Source: Actinoplanes oblitus
GTDB taxonomy: Bacteria; Actinomycetota; Actinomycetes; Mycobacteriales; Micromonosporaceae
Length of the DNA: 64,000 bases
Assembly: GCF_030252345.1 (NCBI RefSeq)
Contig: NZ_CP126980.1
Location: 8,193,501 to 8,257,500 of the forward strand
Direction: 5' to 3'
The position numbers and the translations under genes were made by a program. The notes beneath the pieces are model-generated. The model saw nothing but the letters and a program-made list of their open reading frames with translations, searched no databases and was not told where the DNA came from. How positions within the stretch are numbered: position 1 is the stretch's first letter; each line of letters opens with the position of its first letter. This document shows, piece by piece, positions 43,586-51,700 of the stretch.

Positions 43586-44800
43586 ATGACGATCAAACGA
43601 AGGTTGTCGATTACTTCGCTGGGGCTGGCGGCGCTCACCGGCGCGGCGGTCGGCCTGCCGGCGGCGGCCACGGCCGCGGTTCCGGTCTCGGCGACGGGCA
43701 CGGACTCCGCCGCACTGCCGAAAGTGAGTTCGGTCACGAACGGGACCTCGGCGGGCTCAGGCTCGGAAAGCTCAGGGTCGGACTTGGTGGGCTCGGGCTC
43801 GACGGCGGCGGGCTTGGGCTCGACGACGCCGGCCTCGATGGGGCGGCTGGGCTGGCGGCTCACCGATACCGGGACCACCGCGCAGTTCCGGGGGCTGTCG
43901 GCGGTCAGCGGGTCGGTGGCCTGGGTGGCCGGGAGCGCCGGCACGGTGTTGCGCACCATCGACGGCGGCCGCACCTGGTCCTCGGTCGGCCCGGCGGACG
44001 CCGCCGCGCTGCAGTTCCGGGACATCGAGGCGTTCGACGCGCGGCATGCGGTGGCGCTGACCATCGGCTCCGGCACCGACTCGCGGATCTACACCACCTC
44101 GGACGGCGGCCGGTCCTGGACCCGCGCCTTTCAGAACGAGGACGCCGCCGCGTTCTACGACTGCATGACGTTCCTCGACCGGCGGCACGGCCTGGCCCTC
44201 TCCGACCCGGTCGGCGGCAAGTTCCGGATCCTGGCCACCCGGGACGGCGGCCGGTCCTGGTCGGTGCTGCCGACGACCGGGATGCCGGCCGCCCTGGACG
44301 GCGAGTTCGCGTTCGCGGCCAGCGGGACCTGCCTGGTCTCGGCGGGTGGGCAGGCGTTCTTCGCCACCGGCGGCGGGGCGACCGCCCGGGTGTTCACCTC
44401 GCGTGACCTCGGGCGTTCCTGGCGGGTCACCGGTACGCCGGTCCCGAGCGGGCCGAGCGCCGGCATCTACTCGCTCGCCTATCGCGACCCGCACCACGGC
44501 CTCGCGGTCGGCGGCGACTACACCGTCCCGGCCTCGGCTCCGGCCGGCGCCGCCCGCACCAAGGGCCGCGACTGGCTGGTCGCCGCCGTGCCGCCGGGCG
44601 AGTACCGCTCCGGCGTCGCCTGGTCCGGCCCGCGCACCGCGATCGCCGTCGGCCCGACCGGCAGCGACTACTCCCCCGACGGCGGCGTCACCTGGCGCCG
44701 CTTCGACACCGGCAGCTTCGACGCGGTCGCCTGCGTGGCCCACGCTTGCTGGGCCTCCGGCGCACAGGGCCGAGTCGCCCGCCTGACCTGGACCCACTGA
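43586..44800 (+). CDS. Exported BNR/Ycf48-like beta-propeller protein
   Basis: 404 residues from the ATG at 43586; the frame runs further upstream without a signal peptide. A signal peptide (SITSLGLAALTGAAVGLPAAATAA) is followed by a Ser/Gly-rich linker (about 40-85) and then BNR-type repeats: VLRTIDGGRTWSSV, IYTTSDGGRSWTRAF, ILATRDGGRSWSVL, VFTSRDLGRSWRVT and DYSPDGGVTWRRF. The Asp-box pattern S.DGG.TW marks a beta-propeller like Ycf48/HCF136 or sialidase-type proteins. No catalytic residues are recognised, so it may be a binding or scaffold protein. TAAGTT eight bases before the ATG could be a -10 box of a leaderless transcript. Confidence 0.87.
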   Translation: MTIKRRLSITSLGLAALTGAAVGLPAAATAAVPVSATGTDSAALPKVSSVTNGTSAGSGSESSGSDLVGSGSTAAGLGSTTPASMGRLGWRLTDTGTTAQFRGLSAVSGSVAWVAGSAGTVLRTIDGGRTWSSVGPADAAALQFRDIEAFDARHAVALTIGSGTDSRIYTTSDGGRSWTRAFQNEDAAAFYDCMTFLDRRHGLALSDPVGGKFRILATRDGGRSWSVLPTTGMPAALDGEFAFAASGTCLVSAGGQAFFATGGGATARVFTSRDLGRSWRVTGTPVPSGPSAGIYSLAYRDPHHGLAVGGDYTVPASAPAGAARTKGRDWLVAAVPPGEYRSGVAWSGPRTAIAVGPTGSDYSPDGGVTWRRFDTGSFDAVACVAHACWASGAQGRVARLTWTH

Positions 44801-44839
44801 CCCGCGGCGGGACCCCGGCGGACCGGCTGGCTGGGCGGG

Positions 44840-44885
44840 ACCGCCGGGCGTCTCCACGGATACCGCCCGGCGGTCGCCGGGCGGT
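44840..44885. terminator. Two mutually exclusive terminator hairpins
   Basis: Segment 44862-44874 can pair leftward with 44840-44850 (11 bp ACCGCCGGGCG / CGCCCGGCGGT) or rightward with 44875-44885 (11 bp, 2-base loop). Convergent genes end on either side (44800 and 44994), so each hairpin may serve one direction. Confidence 0.65.
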
Positions 44886-44993
44886 CTGGAGAGGCGCACC
44901 ACCTCGCGAGGTAGCACGGGAGTCGCCGCTTGCGGTTGGTGCGGGGAAGGCGTACGAAATCGGGTTTGTCGTGGGTGGGCGGACCGTTACCGA

Positions 44994-45632
44994 TCAGGCG
45001 TTCAGGTAGGTGAGGACGGCCAGGACCCGGCGGTTGTCGTCGTCGGAGACGGGCAGGTCGAGCTTGGTGAAGATGTTGTTGATGTGTTTGCTGACGGCTT
45101 TCTCGCCGATGAAGAGTTTCGTGGCGATGGCGCCGTTGGAGCGGCCCTCGGCCATCTGGCCGAGCACCTCGCGCTCGCGGGTGGTCAGCGCGGACAGCGG
45201 CGACTGGCGGCGGGCCAGCAGCTGGTAGACCACCTCGGGGTCCATCGCGGTGCCGCCGGAGGCGACGCGGCGGACCGCGTCGATGAACTGGGCGACGTGC
45301 GAGACGCGGTCCTTGAGCAGGTAACCGACGCCGCCGGCGCGGTCGGAGAGCAGCTCGCGGGCGTAGAGCGGTTCGACGTGCTGGCTGAGCACCAGCACCG
45401 GCATGCCGGGGATCCGGGTGCGGGCGGCGATCGCGGCCTGCAGGCCCTCGTCGGTGAAGGTCGGCGGCAGCCGGACGTCGACCACCGCCACCTCCGGCCG
45501 GTACTCGAGCAGGGCGGGCAGCAGCGCCGGTCCGTTGTCGACGGCGGCCACCACCTGGCAGTCGTGCGCGGTCAGCAGGCGGGTCAACCCGTCCCGGAGG
45601 AGGGCGTGGTCTTCGGCGAGGACGACGCGCAA
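44994..45632 (-). CDS. NarL/LuxR-type response regulator (DesR-like position)
   Basis: 212 residues from the TTG at 45632, with GGAG five bases upstream. The receiver domain begins LRVVLAEDHALLRDGL and has the phosphorylated Asp in VAVVDVRLPP and the Lys in GYLLKDRV. The LuxR-type output domain is SALTTREREVLGQMAEGRSN followed by IATKLFIGEKAVSKHINNIF. Its start lies 49 bases inside the histidine kinase gene, so the pair is translationally coupled. The kinase gene faces a fatty-acid desaturase gene, a layout like Bacillus desKR-des. Confidence 0.93.
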   Translation of the reverse strand: MRVVLAEDHALLRDGLTRLLTAHDCQVVAAVDNGPALLPALLEYRPEVAVVDVRLPPTFTDEGLQAAIAARTRIPGMPVLVLSQHVEPLYARELLSDRAGGVGYLLKDRVSHVAQFIDAVRRVASGGTAMDPEVVYQLLARRQSPLSALTTREREVLGQMAEGRSNGAIATKLFIGEKAVSKHINNIFTKLDLPVSDDDNRRVLAVLTYLNA

Positions 45633-46870
45633 GGCAACTCCATGGTCACGACAGTCGGTCCGCCCGGCGGGCTGGACAGGCTCATCGTGCCATCGAACGC
45701 GGCGAGACGGCGTTCGATACCGCGCAGGCCGCTGCCGGCGGACGGGTCGGCGCCGCCGAGGCCGTCGTCGCTGACCCGCATCACCAGTGTCGATCCGGTG
45801 TGCCAGAGCTCGACCCCGGCGGTCCGGGCGAAGCTGTGCCGGGTCGCGTTGGCCAGCGCCTCGGCGACCGCGAAGTAGGCAGCCGACTCGACCGGGGTGT
45901 CCAGGCGGCCGGGCAGCGCGGTCTCCACAGTGGTCGGAATCGGGACGGCGAGCGCGAGGGCCCGGACCGCGCCGTCCAGCCCGCGCTCGGCGAGCACCGG
46001 CGGGTGGATGCCGCGGACCAGGTGGCGCAGGTCGGCCAGGGCGGCGGAGCTGGTCTCCCGGGCCTCGGCGAGCAGCTTGCGGGCACCGGCCGGGTCGCCC
46101 TCGACCATCTCCTCGGCCAGCCCGATGGTCATGCCCAGCGATACCAGCCGGACCTGGGCGCCGTCGTGCAGGTCCCGCTCGATCCGGCGCAGCTCGGCGG
46201 CCTGCGCGTCGACAGCGTCGGCCCGGGTCACGGTCAGCTCGCTGACCCGCAGGAGCAGCTCGGCGCTGCGGGTCGGGCCGAGGAACAGCCGGCCGAAGGA
46301 GGCGTCGAAGCGGCGCAGGTAGGGCGCGACGGCGAGGCCCACCGAGAGGATCAGCGCGCCCTGCGGCAGGGACAGGAAACCCTCGCCGACGGTCTCGATC
46401 GGCCAGATCGCGCCGTAGCCGTACCAGTCGGAGCCCAGCGAGATCCACAGTGGGATGAGCAGCACGCCCTCCAGGCCGTAGACCGGGACGGCCAGGGTGA
46501 GCACGCCGAGACCGAGGCCGACGATCGCGCCGGGCAGCAGCCAGGCGAAGTCGCGCCAGGTGGCCGGGTCGGTGACGATCCACTTGTAGTGCCGCCAGCC
46601 GCCCACCGTCGCCCGCTCGGGCGCCGGGCGGTAGGGGCGGCGGATCGGCAGGCCGGCGCGCCCGGCCAGCCGGCGGGCGAGATCGGCCCGGGCCCGGACC
46701 AGCAGGGTCACGGCGGGGAAGATCATCAGTCCGAGGCCTGGCACGACGCTCAGCACCAGGGCGGACACCGAGAGCACGAACAGCGGCAGGTTGACGACGG
46801 CCAGCGGGATGGCGAGCAACCCGCTGAGCACTGCCCGCAGGCCGTCGCGGATCCAGTCACGCGAGTCCAT
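45584..46870 (-). CDS. Membrane histidine kinase, HisKA_3 type (DesK-like position)
   Basis: 428 residues from the ATG at 46870. Two hydrophobic pairs (VLSGLLAIPLAVVNLPLFVL and the following SALVLSVVPGLGLMIFPAVT; FAWLLPGAIVGLGLGVLTLA and further) form a multi-span sensor like the actinobacterial sensor domain family. The HisKA_3 box is LRRIERDLHDGAQVRLVSLG, with the phosphorylated His. The ATPase domain has EALANATRHSFA, VSDDGLGGADPSAGSGLRGI and RRLAAFDGTMS. There is no large outer domain, so it should sense the membrane itself. It overlaps the regulator gene and diverges from the desaturase across 109 bp. Confidence 0.92.
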   Translation of the reverse strand: MDSRDWIRDGLRAVLSGLLAIPLAVVNLPLFVLSVSALVLSVVPGLGLMIFPAVTLLVRARADLARRLAGRAGLPIRRPYRPAPERATVGGWRHYKWIVTDPATWRDFAWLLPGAIVGLGLGVLTLAVPVYGLEGVLLIPLWISLGSDWYGYGAIWPIETVGEGFLSLPQGALILSVGLAVAPYLRRFDASFGRLFLGPTRSAELLLRVSELTVTRADAVDAQAAELRRIERDLHDGAQVRLVSLGMTIGLAEEMVEGDPAGARKLLAEARETSSAALADLRHLVRGIHPPVLAERGLDGAVRALALAVPIPTTVETALPGRLDTPVESAAYFAVAEALANATRHSFARTAGVELWHTGSTLVMRVSDDGLGGADPSAGSGLRGIERRLAAFDGTMSLSSPPGGPTVVTMELPCASSSPKTTPSSGTG

Positions 46871-46903
46871 GACACCATCCTGCCGATCCGGCCGGGCGTT
46901 GTC

Positions 46904-46921
46904 GGTAGGGCCAGCACTACC
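46904..46921. promoter_or_regulatory. Dyad in the kinase/desaturase divergent promoter
   Basis: GGTAG, eight bases, CTACC forms a perfect 5-bp dyad in the 109-bp gap. A wider GCCAGC...GCTGGC pair overlaps it. It is a candidate site for the LuxR-type regulator. Confidence 0.35.
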
Positions 46922-46979
46922 TCGCAGTCGCGGGCTGGCACTCCTGACCGGGCGCCCGCGTTCCGCGAGGCTGAAAAGC

Positions 46980-47981
46980 ATGACGACGACGACGGAACGG
47001 CCGCGCGCCACGGGCAGCGACTTCGCCGAGCTCAACCGACGGATCAACGCGGCCGGACTGATGCGCCGGCGGCCCGGCTACTACGTCCTGCGCCTGAGCC
47101 TGGTCACCGCCGCGCTGATCGGCGGCTGGACGGCGTTCGTCCTGGTCGGCGCGTCGTGGTGGAACCTGCTGGTGGCGGCCTTCCTGGCCGTGGTGTTCGC
47201 GCAGGTAGCGCTGGTCGCCCACGACCTGGCGCACCGCCAGGTGTTCCGCACCAACAAGCCGAGCTCGCGGGCCGGCCTGCTGGCCGGCAACCTGGCGATC
47301 GGGATGTCCTACGGCTACTGGATGGACAAGCACACCAAGCACCACGCCAACCCGAACCACGACGATCTCGACCCGGACGTCGGCGCGGGGGTGCTGGTCT
47401 GGTCCCGGGAGCAGGCGCGCGGCGGCGGGTTCGTGCAGAAGCACCAGGCCTGGCTCTTCTTCCCGCTGCTCACCCTGCTCGGGATCTCGCTGAAACGGGA
47501 CAGTGTGCGGGCCCTGCGCGCCGGGACGGTCAAGCAGCGCGGCCGGGAGTGGGCGCTGCTCGGCCTGCACTTCGCCGGGTACGCCGCGGCGCTGCTGCTG
47601 GTGCTGAGCCCGCTGCAGGCGCTCGCCTTCCTGGTGGTGCACCAGGCGCTGTTCGGGGTCTACCTGGGCATGACCTTCGCGCCGAACCACAAGGGGATGC
47701 CGCACCCGGACGGCACCGAGGACTTCTTCCGCAAGCAGGTGCTGACCTCGCGGAACGTGCGGGGCGGCCGGCTCACCGACGTCGCGCTGGGCGGGCTGAA
47801 CTACCAGATCGAGCATCACCTGTTCCCGGCGATGCCGACGCCCAACCTGCCCAAGGCGCAGCCGATCGTGCGGGCGTACTGCGCGGAGGTCGGGGTGCCC
47901 TACGAGATGACCGGGCTGCTGGATTCCTATCGGCAGGCGCTGCGTCACCTGCACGAGGTGAGCGCGGACCTGCGGTCGTGA
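46980..47981 (+). CDS. Membrane fatty-acid desaturase
   Basis: 333 residues from the ATG at 46980, with GAGG nine bases upstream. It has four to five membrane spans and the three His boxes of acyl desaturases: HDLAHRQVF, HTKHHANPNHDDLDPD and LNYQIEHHLFPAMPTPNLPK. The third box with QIEHH is the linoleoyl-CoA/DesA3-type front-end or delta-9 class; the double-bond position cannot be told. It should lower membrane lipid packing. The divergent kinase-regulator pair suggests cold or membrane-order control. It is terminated by a 10-bp GC hairpin. Confidence 0.92.
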   Translation: MTTTTERPRATGSDFAELNRRINAAGLMRRRPGYYVLRLSLVTAALIGGWTAFVLVGASWWNLLVAAFLAVVFAQVALVAHDLAHRQVFRTNKPSSRAGLLAGNLAIGMSYGYWMDKHTKHHANPNHDDLDPDVGAGVLVWSREQARGGGFVQKHQAWLFFPLLTLLGISLKRDSVRALRAGTVKQRGREWALLGLHFAGYAAALLLVLSPLQALAFLVVHQALFGVYLGMTFAPNHKGMPHPDGTEDFFRKQVLTSRNVRGGRLTDVALGGLNYQIEHHLFPAMPTPNLPKAQPIVRAYCAEVGVPYEMTGLLDSYRQALRHLHEVSADLRS

Positions 47982-47992
47982 GGTGCGGCCCA

Positions 47993-48014
47993 GGGGCGCG
48001 CCGAGGCGCGCCCC
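47993..48014. terminator. Bidirectional GC hairpin terminator
   Basis: A 10-bp perfect stem GGGGCGCGCC / GGCGCGCCCC with a two-base loop lies 11 bases after the desaturase and before the convergent small secreted protein gene. Confidence 0.75.
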
Positions 48015-48034
48015 ATGGCCGTTCCTGATCGGCG

Positions 48035-48445
48035 TCAGCCGATGCCGATGTTGTTGTGCGCGCTCACCGGGGCGAACCGCCGGTTGCCCAGCCAGACGGC
48101 GTCGTAGCCGTTGACGAGGAGGTTGGCCAGCGAGACGGGCGGCGGGACCGGCCCGTTCTTGCACTCCGCCCAGCCACCGAAGTCGGTGGTCGCCTCGCAG
48201 AGCGGGAACCGCTCACCGGTGGTGGTGAACTGGATCGGCAGGCCGGCCACCGGGTGTCCGTCCCAGGTGGTGAAGTGGGCCTTGAGGCCCAGGGTCTCGC
48301 GCGCGATGACGTCGAGCGTGCCGTAGTAGGCAGTCGCGTTCATCCGGATCGGTCGGAAGTTCGGGGCGGCCTGGGCGGGGCTGGAGACGGCGATGCCGGC
48401 CAGCGCCACGGCCGCGGCGAGCCACCGCATGGTCGTGTGCTTCAT
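48035..48445 (-). CDS. Small secreted Ig-like protein
   Basis: 136 residues from the ATG at 48445. A signal peptide (MKHTTMRWLAAAVALAGIAV then SSPAQAA) is followed by one compact domain of about 105 residues: AYYGTLDVIARETLGLKAHF, GHPVAGLPIQFTTTGERFPL, CEATTDFGGWAECKN and VNGYDAVWLGNRRFAP. The pattern GHPVAGLPIQF...CEATTD..GWAEC is that of a bacterial Ig-like (Big) fold, and the two Cys could form a disulfide. No function is known. It is convergent with the desaturase. Confidence 0.75.
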   Translation of the reverse strand: MKHTTMRWLAAAVALAGIAVSSPAQAAPNFRPIRMNATAYYGTLDVIARETLGLKAHFTTWDGHPVAGLPIQFTTTGERFPLCEATTDFGGWAECKNGPVPPPVSLANLLVNGYDAVWLGNRRFAPVSAHNNIGIG

Positions 48446-48794
48446 AGGGCACGAAACTAGGCGAAGCGGGCGTTTTTCCCAAACCGACACACCAACGGGT
48501 GACGCGTGTCCTCCCCGGCCTGCACCGGAACAACGCCCGAAACCGCTGGAGGGGACACGCGGTTAATACTGGCGGGTGATCCCGAGGCAAAGATCACACA
48601 GGTGGGGACGGGAGTGCTTTAGCTTTGGCTGTGAAGCTGCGGAAGGTTTGGCGAAAACGCCGTAGCGGCTTCCATGGAAAATCCCCGGCGTGGGTTAGCC
48701 TCTGCTCACAAAGCGCATCCCGCCATCGGCCTGTTCCGCGCTTTATTTGGCCGCTCACCGCGGACCTTCAGGCACGCAAGCATGGGGAACTTCA
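48446..48794 (+). promoter_or_regulatory. Upstream region of the PKS-oxoamine synthase operon
   Basis: No gene. It contains TTAATACT at about 48563-48570, a possible -10 box, and directly after it a dyad GTGATC...GATCAC (48576-48581 and 48592-48597). The sequence toward 48790 is AT-richer than its surroundings. If transcription starts near 48575, the leader is about 220 bases long, with the dyad at its 5' end. Confidence 0.35.
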
Positions 48795-51700
48795 TTGGAC
48801 ATTGCCATCGTCGGCCTATCCTGCCGTTTTCCGGGGGCGCGCGACGTGGTCGAGTTCTGGGCGAACTCACTGGCCGCCGCTCATCAATTCCGGCCCGTAC
48901 CGCCGGGGCGTTGGAATCACGAGACATTCTATTCCACGAATTTCCGTGACACCCATTCCACGTACACCGACCGGGTGGCCTTTCTTGACGAGGTCGAGAA
49001 GTTCGCCGCCCTGCACCACCGCATCCCGCCACGGCGTGCCAAAGCCATGGATCCGCAGCACCGGCTGCTCGTCGACCTGGCCCGCGAGGCCGTCCAGGAC
49101 GCGGGCTGGGAGCGGCGGCCGTTCGACCGGTCGACCACCGGTGTCTTCGTCGGGCTGAGCACCGCCGACTACAAGGACATGACCGGGGCGCGGCTCACCG
49201 CGAGCATGCTGGCGGACGGCTCGCTCTCGCCGAACGCCAACGACCCCGAACTGCTGGCCGCCATCGCGGAGGCGGCCAAGGCGGCGATCGACCCGCCGCA
49301 GTCGTTCTCGATGGCCGGCTCGCTGCTCAACATGGCCCCGGCCACCGTCAGCGAGTTGCTCGACCTGGGCGGCCCGTCCTTCGCGGTGGACGCCGCCTGC
49401 TCGTCGGCGCTGGTCGCCATGCACGAGGCGGTCAACCATCTGCGTACCGGCTCGTGCAGCGCGGCCCTGGTCGGCGGGGTGTTCGTCAACCTCACCCCCA
49501 GCGCGCTGGTCGGCTTCTCCCGGGTGGGCGCGCTGTCGCCGGCCGGGGTGTGCCGGCCGTTCGACGCCCGGGCCGACGGCTTCGTCCTCGGCGAGGGCGG
49601 CTCGCTCGCCGTGCTGCGGCCGCTGGACGACGCGCTGGAGGCGGGCGACCGCATCTACGCGGTGCTCAACGGCATCGGCACCGCCAACGACGGCAAGGGC
49701 GCCGGGCCGATGACGCCGCGGGCGGAGGGCCAGGAGGCGGCCATGCGGGCCGCGTACCGGGACGCGCGGATCGAACCTGGGGCGATCGACTTCCTGGAGG
49801 CGCACGGCACCGGCACCACTGTCGGCGACAAGGTGGAGGTCGAGGCGATCCGCCGGCTGCGGGTCAAGTCGGCGGACCGGCCCTGCTACCTCTCGTCCGG
49901 CAAGGCGATCATCGGGCACACCCTGCCGGCGGCCGGCGCGGCCGGCGTGCTGCGCACCGCGCTGGCCCTGCACCACCGGACCGTGCCGCCGCAGCCGGCC
50001 GTGGCCGCCCACCCGGAGCTGCCGCTGGCCGAGGCGGGACTGGCGATCGCCACCGAGCCGGCGGCCTGGACACCACCGCCCGACGACCGGCGGCGGGCCG
50101 CGGTCAGCTCGTTCGGATTCGGCGGGACCAACGTGCACGCGGTGCTCAGCGAGGCCCCCGAGCCGGAGAGCGACGGCGAGGACGCGGACGGGGCGCGGCC
50201 CTGGGTGGTGCTGCTGACGGCGGACGGCGGGGAGCTGCTCGCGTCGTACGCGAAGCGGTTGTCGGGTCTGGTGGCGGCCGACCCGGCACTGACCCCCGCG
50301 GCGGTCGCCCGCACGATGGCCAGCCGCCGGCTGCTCGGCGCCCGCCTCGCGGTGATGTGCCGGACCCGGACCGAGCTGGCCGACCGGCTCGCCACCGCGG
50401 CCCGGGAGCTGGCCGCCGGCGCCACCGGCCGCCTCGCCCCCGGCGTGTACGCGGGCACCGCCCCGCTCACCCCGGAGCAGCGTTCGCTGGCCTTCCTCTA
50501 CCCCGGGCAGGGTTCGCTGCGCCCCGGCGTGCTGCGTGACCTGGTGGCCCGCTTCCCGGCGCTGGCCGAGCACGTCCGGCCGCTCGCCGACCGGGTCGAC
50601 GAGCGCACCGGGGCGCCGGTCACCGACCTGCTCTGCGACACGCCCGGTCCGGGCGCCGAGGAGCAGGTCAGCGCGACCCGGATCTGTCAGCCCGGCCTCG
50701 GCGTGGCCGGGATCGGGATGACCCAGCTGCTCGCCGAGCTCGGGGTGACCCCGCAGGTGACCCTCGGGCACAGCGTCGGCGAGCTGGCCGCGGCGGTCGC
50801 GGCCGGGGCGCTGACCCCGGACGACGGCATCGACTTCCTGATCGAGCGGGGCGCCGCCGTCACCTCGGGCGAGGAGCCGGCACCCGGCACGATGGCCGCG
50901 GTGCGGATCGACGCGGCCGGGTTCGAGCAGCTGCGGGTCGGCATCGCGGGGGTCTGGGCGGGCTGTTACAACCACCCGACGCAGATCGTGGCCAGCGGGC
51001 ACCGGGACGCGGTGGGCCGGCTGGTCGACAGGTGCCGGGCCCGGGACGTGCCGGTGGCGCCGCTGCGCGTCTCGCACGCCTTCCACTCCCCGCTGATGTC
51101 CGAGGTCGACACCCGGGTCGCCGCGCACGTGGCCGAGCTGCCGGTACGCAAGCCGATCCGGACGCTGATCTCCAGCGTGGACCCGGCGGCGCCGGCCGAT
51201 CCGGAGACGTTGCGCGCGCTCTGGAGCCGGCAGGGCTCGGCCCCGGTGCTGTTCCGCGACGCGGTGGACGCGGCGGTGACCGCCGGCGCCAAGATCCTGG
51301 TGCAGGTCTCGGCCGGGGACGCCCTGCTGGGCATGGCCGCGCAGACCCCGTCGGCGCGCGGGCTGGACTCGATCGCGCTGATGCCGGCCGAGCCGGACGA
51401 CGGGTACGCCCTGCTCGAAGGGCTGGGCCGGTTGGCCGTGGCCGGGGTGCCGGTGGATCTCACGCCACTGTTCGAGGGACTCGGGGTGCCGCTGGCCACG
51501 CTGCCGCCGTCACCGCTGGCCACGCAGCACTACTCGATCCGGCGTACCGAAAAGAAAGCGGAAGCGGCCCGATTTGTCCGCAAACACGAAATTCCTTCCC
51601 CGGCCGTGCGCGAGGCGCAGCCGGCAGCCGTAACCAGGAACGGAGCGCCGATTCCGGTGAATGACGTCATCTCTCTGCTGCGGGAACAGCTCGCGGTCCT

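Noticed and set aside
48561..48660. Cyclic-dinucleotide riboswitch in the PKS leader
   Set aside because: GGCAAA and GGGGACGGGAG stretches looked suggestive, but the conserved core arrangement of GEMM or ydaO elements could not be assembled.
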